The notes under the pieces are model-generated. The model had not been told where the DNA came from. It searched no databases and saw only the letters and a program-made list of their open reading frames with translations. Below, piece after piece: positions 1 through 8,845 of a DNA stretch of 64,000 nucleotides; within the stretch, counting starts at the first letter, position 1, and each line of letters opens with the position of its first letter. This DNA is from an uncultured Eubacteriales bacterium (GTDB lineage: Bacteria > Bacillota > Clostridia > Christensenellales > Aristaeellaceae), in the NCBI GenBank assembly GCA_900318145.1, contig ONJM01000007.1, positions 1-64,000 of the forward strand, in the 5' to 3' direction. A program made the position numbers and the translations under genes.

Positions 1-803
1 CGCTTTGGGAGCGCATTCTCCCGCGCTTTCGTCCCAGAAGCCGCTGCTTACTTCCGTATGTTCATGAGTACAGGTGTTCGCGTGGCCGCACTGCGTGCAG
101 ACCCCGTCAGAGTAGGAATGCGGCTGTGTTTCAGTAAAGTTTTCATCCAATACCGTATTCAGGTGCACACCACAGTTTTCGCAGACATCATACCGGTAAG
201 CAGAACCGCTTACCTCATGGGACCGGTTGTCGCCCTCCAGTTCCGTAAACACCGGATCTCCGGTCCATTGATAGGAGGGATATGAGGATTCGTGCGGGCA
301 GGTGTTCACATGTCCGCATTCAGCGCAGACGGACTGCTCTCCATCCGACACCGGCTGGTCGACGTAGGTATGGTTATAGACGACTTCATTCAGCTCGTCT
401 TCGCCGGGTACGGTCACCATCCCGCAATAATTGCAGACCATATCAACGCGGTATGTTCCCCGGACGGTATGGCACCGGTCATCCAGCGGTTCACTCCCCA
501 GATCTCCCTTTGCGCACAATCGTCGTGAGGGCACACATACCCGCAGTTTAAGCATACACCGTTTTCAAATGATTCGTGCGGGCACTGATATCCGCAAGCC
601 AGGCAGTATCCGTCTTCATTGAAGTCATGCGTGCAGACATATCCGCAGGCGGTGCACTGATGGTTTTCATCATATGTGTGGGCGCAGTCCACGGTAACTG
701 TTGTGTGTTCATTGTACATGACGGATATGCCGCAGTCAGCGCATACTTCATTGATCCAGCCGTCGCCGGTAACGGTATGGTTATAGTTGTCTCCCGCTTT
801 TAT
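1..803 (-). pseudogene. Frameshifted 3' continuation of the Cys-rich repeat gene (partial)
   Basis: Repeat-type protein continues downstream of the stop at 781, but in other frames. From about 804 to 492 the second frame encodes the next unit (KAGDNYNHTVTGDGW through CPHDDCAQREIWG). Near 492 the frame returns to the original one (EPLDDRCHTVRG onward) and stays open to base 1. Compared with the intact unit upstream, about 50 bases are missing at 804 (between the codons for CTHEH and KAGDNYN), and a second indel near 492 restores the phase. The tail is therefore probably untranslated remnant sequence, unless one indel is an assembly error caused by collapsed repeats. The gene's real 3' end lies outside the window. 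Confidence 0.7.
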
Positions 804-2960
804 GTTCATGAGTACAGGTGTTCGCGTGGCCGCACTGCGTGCAAACCCCGTCAGAGTAGGAATGCGGCTGTGTTTCAGTAAAGTTTTCATCCAATACCGT
901 ATTGAGGAGCATACCGCAGGTTTCGCAGATATCATACAAGTAAACGGAACCACTTACCTCATGGGACCGGTTGTCGCCTTCCAGTTCCGTATACACTGGC
1001 TCTTCGATCCATTGATATGAGGAATATGAAGATTCGTGCGGGCAGGTGTTCACATGACCGCATTCGGCACAGACGGGCTGCTCGCCCTCTGACACCGGCT
1101 GGTTGACGTAAGTGTGATCATAGAGGACTTCCTTCAGTTCGTCTTCGCCGGGTACGGTCACCATCCCGCAATAATTGCAGACCATATCAACGCGGTATGT
1201 TCCCCGGACGGTATGGCACCGGTCATCCAGCGGTTCATCGTTGTGGGGGCACGCATATCCGCAGGTTACGCATACACCGTTTTCAAATGATTCGTGCGGG
1301 CACTGATAACCACAAGCCGGGCAGTATCCGTCTCCATCGAAATCATGTGTACAGACATATCCGCAGGCGGTGCACTGATGATTTTCATCATAAGCGTGGG
1401 CGCAGTCTACGCTGACTACCTGTTCCGTATATGAGGACAAGCCGCAGTCTTCACAGGTTTCGTTTACCCAGCCATAACCGGTAGCGGTATGGTAATAGTT
1501 GTCTGCATCTTTGGGAGCGCATTCCGCGGTGCTTTCATCCCGGAGGCCGGTGTTTACTTCCGTATGCTCATGCGTACAGGTGTTCACGTGGCCGCACTGC
1601 GAACAAACCCCGTCAGAGTAGGAATGCGGCTGTGTTTCAGTATAGTTTTCCTCAAATACCATATTCAGACGCATGTAGCAGTTGTAGCAGAAGTCAAACC
1701 TGTAGGCAGAGCCGTTTGCCTCATGGGACCGGTTGTTGCCTTCCAGTTCCATATATATCGGCTCTCCGGTCCATTGATATGAGGGTTGTGAGGATTCGTG
1801 CGTACAGGTGTTCACATGTCCGCATTCAGCACAGACAGGCTGCTCGCCCGCTGTTGCCGGCTGGTCGACGTAAGTGTGGTTATAGACCCATTCCACCCAC
1901 TCGTCCATACCCGGCTCGGTTACCAGTCCGCAAATATCACAGATCATATCAGACCGGCGTGTTCCCCGGATGGTATGGGAATTATCGTTCATTGATTCAA
2001 CAACCTTGTCTTCTCCCCAAACCTCCCTACTTGAACATGAAAGGTGTCTGCACACATACCCGCAGTTTACGCATACGCCGTTTTCAAACGATTCGTGCGG
2101 GCACTGATAATAGCAGGCCCGGCAAGATCCATATTCATTGAAATCATGGGTGCAGATATATCCGCAGACTGTGCACTGATGATTTTCATCATATGTGTGG
2201 GCGAAGTCCACAGTAACTGTTGTGTGTTCACTGTACGTGACGGATATACCGCAGTCTGCGCAGCCTTCATAGACCCATCCGTCGCCGGTGAGGGTATGGT
2301 TATAGTTGTCTCCCGCTTTGGGAGCGCATTCTGCAGTGCTTTCGTCCCAGAGACCGCAGGTTACTTCCACATGCTCATGCGCACAGGTGTTTACGTGGCC
2401 GCACTGTGAGCAGATCCCGTCAGAGTAGGAATGCGGCTGTGTTTCAGTATGGTTTTCATCCAATACCATATTCAGGCGCATGCCACAGTGATCGCACAGA
2501 TCAAACGACCAGGCGGGACCGATTACTTCATGAGACCGGTTGTCGCCCTCCAGTTCCGTATACACTGGCTCTTCGGTCCATTGATAGGAAGAATATGAAG
2601 ATTCGTGCGGGCAGGTGTTTACATGACCGCATTCGGCACAGACGGGCTGCTCGCCCTCTGACACCGGCTGGTTGACGTAGGTGTGGTCATAGACGAATTC
2701 CACCAGTTCGTTTTCGCCCGGGTTGGTTACCTGTCCGCAAACAGCGCAGACCATTTCAATCCGGAGTGTTCCCCGGACGGTATGGTAACGGTCGTCCAGC
2801 GGTTCAATCGTCTTATTTTCCCAGACATCGTGGTCATGTAAATGTGGATGGGAACATTCGGTCCCACAGATTGTGCATTGCCCGTTCTCGAAGGAATGCA
2901 GGCACTCATATCCGCATTTGACGCAGCTTCCGGCTTCATATTCATGAGGTTCCCGTTCCG
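1..2960 (-). repeat. Coding tandem repeats, units about 744-807 bp
   Basis: The anchor atgYtcatg followed by RBacaggtg recurs at 58, 802, 1564 and 2371, giving periods of 744, 762 and 807 bases, with partial units on both sides. Each unit encodes the same order of modules: a DNYxHTxTGxGW segment, CADCGIS, DENHQCTxCGYxCTHDF, CPHESFENGVCxxCG, an HTxRGT segment, CAECGHVNTC and THSYSDG-type modules. Units have diverged more at synonymous sites than in Cys and Gly codons, so most copies have been under protein-level selection. Confidence 0.85.
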
Positions 2961-4398
2961 AATGGGCAACAGTTTCCGTATCTCCTATCTGCTCTCCGCA
3001 GTCCGCACAGAAACATGTCTGGTTTGCCATCCCGGAGACAAGATGTGTTTCGGATTCTCCGTCGTTTATATATTCCAGCGCCGATTCATCAGTCCATGTA
3101 CAGATGGTTTCAGTGGTTCCGTGCTCGCAGGCAGTTACCGGATAACTGTCGCCGGACACGGCCAGAACACCGCCGGTTTCCCCTCCGAAAACAGAGAGGG
3201 TATCATCATTATAAGTATAGTAAACCTGATTCTGTTCATTGATCCTGTAGAGATACCAAGTTTTGCCGTTCTGGTTCTGGGTATCCGAATATCCGGCCAG
3301 GAACAGTCCGCCGCCGCTGCCGACAGTGCCTTCGTCACTGTTGGTGATATCCGCCAGATAGTTTATTCCGTTCAGGGTCGCGATATTCCACATATGGCCG
3401 CCTGCGCCGGTGCCCCCCTGCATGATTCCGGATACTGAAATTACGGAAGCATTGCTGAAGGTGCTCAGGTCACACAGGTACTGGAAAGCCTTCGAGTAAC
3501 CTTCGCAGACTACCGTTGTGGCAGGATCCCCGTCAAATACATACACCAGCTGCCAGGGATCCCCGTAGGGTGTTCCGTCCGCAAGGGCTTCATGGTTGTA
3601 ATCCGTAAGGCCGCAGATGGCGTTTTTATACGCAAGCAGTTTATAATAATCATTTTTGCCGGCATTCTGAGTTACGATCTGCCCGGCGGCGGCGGCCGCG
3701 GACTGCACTGCCTGGCCTTTCGCCATGTCAAAGGAACAGGTTCTGTCCTCCCCGGATACGGAATATGCCGCCGCTACTGAATAGGATATCCTGGCATAAC
3801 CGGTATCGTAGCCGGCAAGGCATGTCGTTCCGTCGCTTTGGATGGACCTTGAGACACTCAGTCCATGCCCGACGGTTTTGTCATACCAGTACAGTTCATA
3901 AGGGCAGTCATACAGCAGGGCATCCATTGCTCCGCTGATGGATTCAAACAGCTTCCCGACAAACGCCTGCCCCGCTTCATCACTGGACAGGTCGCTGACC
4001 CCCAGATCTTCCGCTGTATAGGCAACATTGTCAAATATTTGTGCCAGCGGGAACTCAAACAGTGTGGATTCCCGGCGGCCGGCTGCCACATCAGCCACGG
4101 CTTCCTTCAGTGCCTGATACAGCCACGCCTGTTTTCCTTCAAGCCTTTCCCCAGCGGCTGATCCGCGGTATTTCGGCGTCGGCGCTTTATACTTTTCAGA
4201 CCAGTTCATGGTTTTGTAAATATACTGCGCCGCAGCATCCCCGCTGCTGATTTCCGGACCACTGTCATCCGGAACCATAAGCGAAGCCTGCTGTATCGTT
4301 TCAGCCGGTTCCGCGCAGGCCAATCCGGCGGCAAGGCAGATGAGCGCTGTCAGCAAAGCTGCAATCCGAAGGAGCTTCATGATCCTGTTCTGTTCCAT
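781..4398 (-). CDS. Secreted transglutaminase-like protein with giant Cys/His-rich tandem repeats
   Basis: A 1205-residue product. Residues 1-29 look like a signal peptide (hydrophobic core 8-28, likely cut after the Ala in ACA-EP; the Met at residue 7 is an alternative start). Residues about 250-360 match the transglutaminase-like fold: Cys298 in VVCEGYSKAF, His335 in GGHMWN and Asp350 in LADITNSD form the expected Cys-His-Asp triad. From about residue 450 the chain consists of CxxCG modules (for example CVKCGYEC, CAECGHVNTC, CSQCGHVNTC) organised in large tandem units of about 250-270 residues, resembling metal-binding ribbon repeats. It probably acts on cell-surface or extracellular protein; crosslinking versus proteolysis cannot be told. 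The frame stops in the middle of a repeat unit because of a deletion near 804, and repeat sequence continues to the window edge in shifted frames. AAAGGA lies 10 bases before the start. Confidence 0.8.
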   Translation of the reverse strand: MEQNRIMKLLRIAALLTALICLAAGLACAEPAETIQQASLMVPDDSGPEISSGDAAAQYIYKTMNWSEKYKAPTPKYRGSAAGERLEGKQAWLYQALKEAVADVAAGRRESTLFEFPLAQIFDNVAYTAEDLGVSDLSSDEAGQAFVGKLFESISGAMDALLYDCPYELYWYDKTVGHGLSVSRSIQSDGTTCLAGYDTGYARISYSVAAAYSVSGEDRTCSFDMAKGQAVQSAAAAAGQIVTQNAGKNDYYKLLAYKNAICGLTDYNHEALADGTPYGDPWQLVYVFDGDPATTVVCEGYSKAFQYLCDLSTFSNASVISVSGIMQGGTGAGGHMWNIATLNGINYLADITNSDEGTVGSGGGLFLAGYSDTQNQNGKTWYLYRINEQNQVYYTYNDDTLSVFGGETGGVLAVSGDSYPVTACEHGTTETICTWTDESALEYINDGESETHLVSGMANQTCFCADCGEQIGDTETVAHSEREPHEYEAGSCVKCGYECLHSFENGQCTICGTECSHPHLHDHDVWENKTIEPLDDRYHTVRGTLRIEMVCAVCGQVTNPGENELVEFVYDHTYVNQPVSEGEQPVCAECGHVNTCPHESSYSSYQWTEEPVYTELEGDNRSHEVIGPAWSFDLCDHCGMRLNMVLDENHTETQPHSYSDGICSQCGHVNTCAHEHVEVTCGLWDESTAECAPKAGDNYNHTLTGDGWVYEGCADCGISVTYSEHTTVTVDFAHTYDENHQCTVCGYICTHDFNEYGSCRACYYQCPHESFENGVCVNCGYVCRHLSCSSREVWGEDKVVESMNDNSHTIRGTRRSDMICDICGLVTEPGMDEWVEWVYNHTYVDQPATAGEQPVCAECGHVNTCTHESSQPSYQWTGEPIYMELEGNNRSHEANGSAYRFDFCYNCYMRLNMVFEENYTETQPHSYSDGVCSQCGHVNTCTHEHTEVNTGLRDESTAECAPKDADNYYHTATGYGWVNETCEDCGLSSYTEQVVSVDCAHAYDENHQCTACGYVCTHDFDGDGYCPACGYQCPHESFENGVCVTCGYACPHNDEPLDDRCHTVRGTYRVDMVCNYCGMVTVPGEDELKEVLYDHTYVNQPVSEGEQPVCAECGHVNTCPHESSYSSYQWIEEPVYTELEGDNRSHEVSGSVYLYDICETCGMLLNTVLDENFTETQPHSYSDGVCTQCGHANTCTHEHKSGRQL

Positions 4399-4458
4399 TT
4401 TTCTGTTCCTTTCGCTGAGGCTTGAGTGATGTGTACCTGCAGAAAACTGCCTGAAAAT

Positions 4459-4487
4459 ATTTTATTATCAGCTCTATTTACTGTCAA
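4459..4487 (-). promoter_or_regulatory. Promoter of the transglutaminase-like gene
   Basis: On the minus strand TTGACA (4487-4482) is followed after exactly 17 bases by TAAAAT (4464-4459), about 60 bases upstream of the start codon. This is a near-consensus housekeeping sigma-factor promoter. A TATAAT on the plus strand at 4502-4507 could serve the divergent dipeptidase gene but has no good -35 box. Confidence 0.7.
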
Positions 4488-4642
4488 TAAATCTTCCATA
4501 ATATAATTTCCTTATAAGAAGAACTTTCTTTCTTTTTTGCTGAACAGCTTATGCTACGGACTGCCGGAGCGGCATTTTTTGGTTGCCAGAGGAGAAACGG
4601 GAGAGTAAGATAGATTCATCACAGAGAACGGAGGAAACAGCA

Positions 4643-6106
4643 ATGTCCTGCACAACGGTACTGGTCGGCGCCAAAGCAAGCCATGACGGTTCCACGATGA
4701 TCGCCCGGACGGACGACGGGCATTTTGACGTCAAGAAACTGATTGTGGTAAATCCGAAGGATCAGCCGAAAAAATACAAAAGCGTGATCTCCCATCTGGA
4801 GATCGACTTGCCGGAAAACCCGATGCGCTATACTTCCTGTCCCAGTGTGGATCCGAAACACGGCATCTGGGCCGCGACGGGCATCAATGAAGCCAACGTC
4901 GGCATGACCGCCACGGAGACGATTACCTCCAACGCCCGGGTGCTGGCGGCGGATCCGCCGGTGGAATACAAAAAGGCAAAGAGCCGGAAGGAAAAGGACA
5001 TTCCGGGCGGCATCGGCGAGGAGGATATCGTCGTGCTGGTGCTGCCGTATATCCGCAGCGCCCGGGAAGGTGTGCTGCGCCTGGCGGAGCTGCTGGAGAA
5101 ATACGGCACCTACGAATCCAACGGCATTGCCTTCAACGACGAAAAAGAAGCCTGGTGGATGGAAACCATCGGCGGTCATCACTGGATTGCCCGGAAGGTA
5201 CCGGACGACCGGGTGGTGATCGCACCGAACCAGTTTGCCATGGACGGATTCGATCTGCAGGACGCATTCGGAGATAAAAAAGAAAACCTGTGCAGCGCGG
5301 ACCTGCTGGAATTCATCGCGGAGAATCACCTGGACCTGAACCAGGACGGCGGGTTCAATCCCCGGGCGGTCTTCGGCAGCCGCCGGGATATGGATCACGT
5401 ATACAACACACCCAGAGCCTGGTTTATGGGGCGGTACCTGGCACCGCGGACCTGGCGCTGGGACGGGGAAAACGCCGATTTTACCCCGGAGAGCGACGAT
5501 ATTCCCTGGAGCCTGCGGCCGGAACGGAAGGTAACGGCGGAGGACGTGAAGTACCTGCTTTCCGGCAATTACCAGGGAACACCCTACAATCCCTACACAT
5601 CGAGGGATACCGGAATGCGGGGGAAATACCGTTCCATTGGCATTAACCGGACGGGCGTGACCTCCATCTGCCAGATCCGGCCCTACGCGCCGGAAAAGGT
5701 CAGGGGCGTGGAATGGATCTGCTTCGGTTCCACAACCTTCAGCGCCATGCTGCCGGTGTACACCAATGTGCCGAAGATGCCGGATTACCTGAGCAGGGTG
5801 ACGACGGATGTGTCCACGGAGAATTTCTACTGGGCGAGCAGGATGATCGGCGCCCTGGCGGATCCGCACTATGCCGCGGCTGTCCAGCAGGTCGGCCGGT
5901 ACCAGGAAGCGATGGCGTTCCGGGGCCGGCAGCTGATCCTGGAATACGACCGGAAAATCGCGGAAACCGGAGACCCGCGCCTGGCGGAGGAAGCCAATGA
6001 AAAGCTGAGCGCCATGGCAAAGGAAGAAACCGTGAAGGCGCTGAACAGCGTGATGCAGACCGCCAGCGAAAAGATGAAGAACGGGTACAACCTGGCGGAT
6101 AATTAA
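4643..6106 (+). CDS. pepD: C69 family dipeptidase
   Basis: 487 residues. The start MSCTTVLVGAKAS has the C69 (PepD-type) pattern, in which the Cys next to the N-terminus (Cys3) becomes the N-terminal nucleophile after processing; DGSTMIARTDD follows as in family members. The upstream in-frame ATG at 4583 would add 20 non-conserved residues and has no ribosome site, whereas GGAGG lies 8 bases before 4643. The family hydrolyses dipeptides in the cytoplasm of amino-acid-fermenting bacteria. The length is normal. Only 44 bases separate it from the MATE gene, so the two are probably cotranscribed. With the two Opp importers it would complete peptide utilisation (inference). Confidence 0.9.
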   Translation: MSCTTVLVGAKASHDGSTMIARTDDGHFDVKKLIVVNPKDQPKKYKSVISHLEIDLPENPMRYTSCPSVDPKHGIWAATGINEANVGMTATETITSNARVLAADPPVEYKKAKSRKEKDIPGGIGEEDIVVLVLPYIRSAREGVLRLAELLEKYGTYESNGIAFNDEKEAWWMETIGGHHWIARKVPDDRVVIAPNQFAMDGFDLQDAFGDKKENLCSADLLEFIAENHLDLNQDGGFNPRAVFGSRRDMDHVYNTPRAWFMGRYLAPRTWRWDGENADFTPESDDIPWSLRPERKVTAEDVKYLLSGNYQGTPYNPYTSRDTGMRGKYRSIGINRTGVTSICQIRPYAPEKVRGVEWICFGSTTFSAMLPVYTNVPKMPDYLSRVTTDVSTENFYWASRMIGALADPHYAAAVQQVGRYQEAMAFRGRQLILEYDRKIAETGDPRLAEEANEKLSAMAKEETVKALNSVMQTASEKMKNGYNLADN

Positions 6107-6150
6107 GAGGTCTGAAAACGGCCGGCCTTTTGGCAGGAGAAGAATGTGAC

Positions 6151-7500
6151 GTGACGGAACACAGAAACCTGATGACGGAAGGGAACATCCGGCGGAAGAT
6201 GCTGGGCTTTGCACTGCCGATCCTGGCGGGATACTTTTTCCAGCAGCTGTACAATACAGTAGATGCCCTGATCGTAGGGAATTACCTGGATGCGGACGCG
6301 CTGGCGGCGGTTACCTCCACCGGGTCCTACATTTTCCTGATGATCGGCTTTGTTTCCGGTTTTGCCACCGGGGCGGGCATTATCATTGCCCGGCATATCG
6401 GCGGGGAAAACCCGGAGGAGACAGAGAAGGCGGTGCATACCGCCGTGGCACTGGGATTGTTCTTCAGCGTGGCTGTTACGGTGCTGGGCGTTTTCATCAG
6501 TCCCTTCATCCTGCGGCTGATGGGTACGCCGGAAAGCGTTTTCCCGCGTTCCTGCCGTTACCTGCAAGTGTATTTTGCCGGCGGTGCCGCGCTGGTGATG
6601 TACAACATGTTTGTCAGCATTCTCCAGGCTTCCGGGGAGAGCCGTTTCCCGCTGCTGTGCCTGGTGGCCAGTTCCCTGACAAATATAGCGCTGGATATCC
6701 TGTTCATTTCTGCGTTCGGCATGGATGTGGAGGGCGCGGCGCTTGCTACGGTGATTTCGGAAATCCTCAGCATGGTGCTGGTGGGCGGAAAGCTGCTGCG
6801 CACAAAGGAATCCATCCGCCTGCGGCCCCGGAAAATCCGGGTGGACCGCAGCAACCTGAAGTATATTCTCCGTTACGGCTTTCCGACCGCTATACAGGGC
6901 TGCGTGATCGACCTGTCCAATATGCTGGTCCAGAGCTATATCAATTCCTTCGGGCGGGACGCCATGGCCGGCATCGGGGCAAGCCAGAAGGCGGAAGGCT
7001 TTATGTTTCTGCCGGTAACAGCTTTTTCCATGGCGCTGACCACTTTTGTTTCCCAGAATATGGGGGCAAAGCGGATGGACCGGGTGAAGGAAGGAACCCG
7101 CTTCGGCCTGGTCTGCACAGCAGGGCTGCTGCTGTGCTTCGGCGCTGCCGCCTATTTCCTGGCGCCGACGATCGTTTCGTTCTTCAACAGCGATCCGGAG
7201 ATTATCCGTTACGGCGCCGGCCGGACGACAGTATGCGCTTTCTTCTACTGCCTGTGCGGCTTCTCCCATACGGCGTCCGCCGTGGCACGGGGACTGGGAA
7301 AGCCGATGATGCCCATGCTGGTCATGCTCATCTGCTGGTGCGCGGTGCGGGTGCTGGTGCTCTTTACCATCGGCCAGGCGGTTCACGATATCCGGCTGAT
7401 CTACTGGATTTATCCTTTCACGTGGACGCTGTCCACGATCGTATACTTCGTCTATTTCCGGAAACAGCATATCTTTTCACGGGATCAAAAAGCATCATAA
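6151..7500 (+). CDS. MATE family multidrug/metabolite exporter
   Basis: 449 residues from the GTG at 6151, which has AGGAGAAG 8 bases upstream; a TTG at 6130 and an ATG at 6172 are alternatives. The opening LMTEGNIRRKMLGFALP and the following QQLYNTVDALIVGNYL are typical of the MATE branch of Gram-positive bacteria. About twelve membrane segments are visible in two halves, with the second half opening near YGFPTAIQG. Members expel cationic drugs or metabolites by Na+ or H+ antiport; the substrate cannot be read from sequence. It follows the dipeptidase gene and ends at a strong bidirectional terminator. Confidence 0.9.
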   Translation: MTEHRNLMTEGNIRRKMLGFALPILAGYFFQQLYNTVDALIVGNYLDADALAAVTSTGSYIFLMIGFVSGFATGAGIIIARHIGGENPEETEKAVHTAVALGLFFSVAVTVLGVFISPFILRLMGTPESVFPRSCRYLQVYFAGGAALVMYNMFVSILQASGESRFPLLCLVASSLTNIALDILFISAFGMDVEGAALATVISEILSMVLVGGKLLRTKESIRLRPRKIRVDRSNLKYILRYGFPTAIQGCVIDLSNMLVQSYINSFGRDAMAGIGASQKAEGFMFLPVTAFSMALTTFVSQNMGAKRMDRVKEGTRFGLVCTAGLLLCFGAAAYFLAPTIVSFFNSDPEIIRYGAGRTTVCAFFYCLCGFSHTASAVARGLGKPMMPMLVMLICWCAVRVLVLFTIGQAVHDIRLIYWIYPFTWTLSTIVYFVYFRKQHIFSRDQKAS

Positions 7501-7501
7501 A

Positions 7502-7537
7502 GAAAGCGGCTTTCCCTTTGCGGGGGAAGCCGCTTTC
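7502..7537. terminator. Bidirectional terminator between MATE gene and tldE
   Basis: An 11-bp GC-rich stem (gaaagcggctt/aagccgctttc), extended by tccc/ggga, lies between two convergent genes. It can end transcription from both sides. Confidence 0.8.
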
Positions 7538-7549
7538 AGCAAAAACTTA

Positions 7550-8845
7550 TCAGCCGTTTTCCGCGCCGGTGACGGTGACGTCCTTCAGGCGGGTTACGGA
7601 AGGGATCAGCAGGGAGTTGTACTGCCGGAGTTCCTTCGAGAAACGCATGGTGCCGGCCATCTCCGCCATGCTGCCGGAAACGGAGCCGCCGCTGACCGGC
7701 GTGACCTTACCGTTCTGATGCAGGTAGGCGAGGCGGATTTCCCCGGCGATGTCGCCAGTAACGGAATCGCACTGGAAATCCGAGAATTCCACGACTTCCA
7801 GATAATCTCCCGTACGAAGGTCCGCTTCGGATTCAGTGCCGCCGGAGACGGTGAAGTTGGAGGCAATGAAGGAATCATCCACCTTCAGGTACTGGCTGAA
7901 CTGGCGGCTGCCCCAGTAATGGGCGGCCCTGCCGCCGGTGATCAGATCCAGGTCCCGGATGGGAGCGCCTTCCGCATCGAAGGCAGCGTTCCGGGAGGAA
8001 TTGGGGAGGAACTTCACAGCCTTCAGGATCAGGTTTTCAGGTGCCACGATATCGCCGGGCTTCCAGTCGGAAATGCCGCGGTACACCATGCCTGTGCTTA
8101 GCCGGTCAATGAAATACCAGTACAGTTCCCGGGCGGGATCCGTGGAGAAAACCACATCCATTTTTCCGAGGGCGGGCGTAGGGGAGGTGACCAGCCTGTC
8201 CCGGCCGTAGGCAAGGGTTTCGGCGAGCTCACGGGCCAGCGTTTCCCGGTCGCAGGTGCCGGATTCCAGGAGCTTGTACAGCTCGATTTCATGCCCGTCC
8301 TTCCGGGCGTTGACGACCACCTCCACCATGGAGGAGGGGTATACGGCCGTCACATCGATGCCTTCACTGTTCAGGAAGCGTTTGCGGATGCTGCTGACGA
8401 AGATTTCATAGCTGTTCAGGTCTTCCGTTTCCGTTTCCGGCGCGGACGCCAGGGTACGGATGAAATTGCCGCTGACGGCCTCTATGTCCGGATTCTCCTG
8501 CGCGGTTTCGTTTTCTCCGGCTGCGCAGGGTTTGTTGAGTGTATAGGCCGGGTTGCGGACATAGGAAGCGTCCGAGCACAGACCTTCCACGGTACGGCGC
8601 ATCTCCTCCGCGGAGGCGTCGCACGGGATTTCCGCCCCGGCGGAGCCGAGGAATTCATCGAACTTCCGGTATACCTTCACGGAGAAGGCGCGGAGGTTTT
8701 TTGCCCGGTGCTGGTCCAGACGGTGGCGGATAAAGTAGAACTCCCAGCCGGATTCCTCCCGGTCTGTCACTTCCCAGGCATCGGCGCCGGAGGATTTCAG
8801 TATGTCCAGCAGCGCATTGAGCGCGGCGTTTTTTATATCAGCCAT
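7550..8845 (-). CDS. tldE: TldE/PmbA-type subunit of the TldD/TldE protease
   Basis: 431 residues, starting MADIKNAALNALL. The sequence fits the TldD/PmbA superfamily, and the protein lacks the HExxxH motif, as expected for the non-catalytic TldE partner. Its ATG overlaps the tldD stop codon (TAATG), so translation is coupled and equal amounts are likely. TldD/TldE dimers degrade unfolded or small peptides and mature some ribosomal peptide products; no precursor peptide gene is visible nearby, so general peptide turnover is more likely here. An upstream in-frame extension to 8902 would overlap tldD further and is rejected. Confidence 0.85.
   Translation of the reverse strand: MADIKNAALNALLDILKSSGADAWEVTDREESGWEFYFIRHRLDQHRAKNLRAFSVKVYRKFDEFLGSAGAEIPCDASAEEMRRTVEGLCSDASYVRNPAYTLNKPCAAGENETAQENPDIEAVSGNFIRTLASAPETETEDLNSYEIFVSSIRKRFLNSEGIDVTAVYPSSMVEVVVNARKDGHEIELYKLLESGTCDRETLARELAETLAYGRDRLVTSPTPALGKMDVVFSTDPARELYWYFIDRLSTGMVYRGISDWKPGDIVAPENLILKAVKFLPNSSRNAAFDAEGAPIRDLDLITGGRAAHYWGSRQFSQYLKVDDSFIASNFTVSGGTESEADLRTGDYLEVVEFSDFQCDSVTGDIAGEIRLAYLHQNGKVTPVSGGSVSGSMAEMAGTMRFSKELRQYNSLLIPSVTRLKDVTVTGAENG

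Noticed and set aside
1-2960. CRISPR array or other spaced repeat system
   Set aside because: The repeats are 744-807 bases long, continuous and protein-coding, not short repeats with unique spacers.
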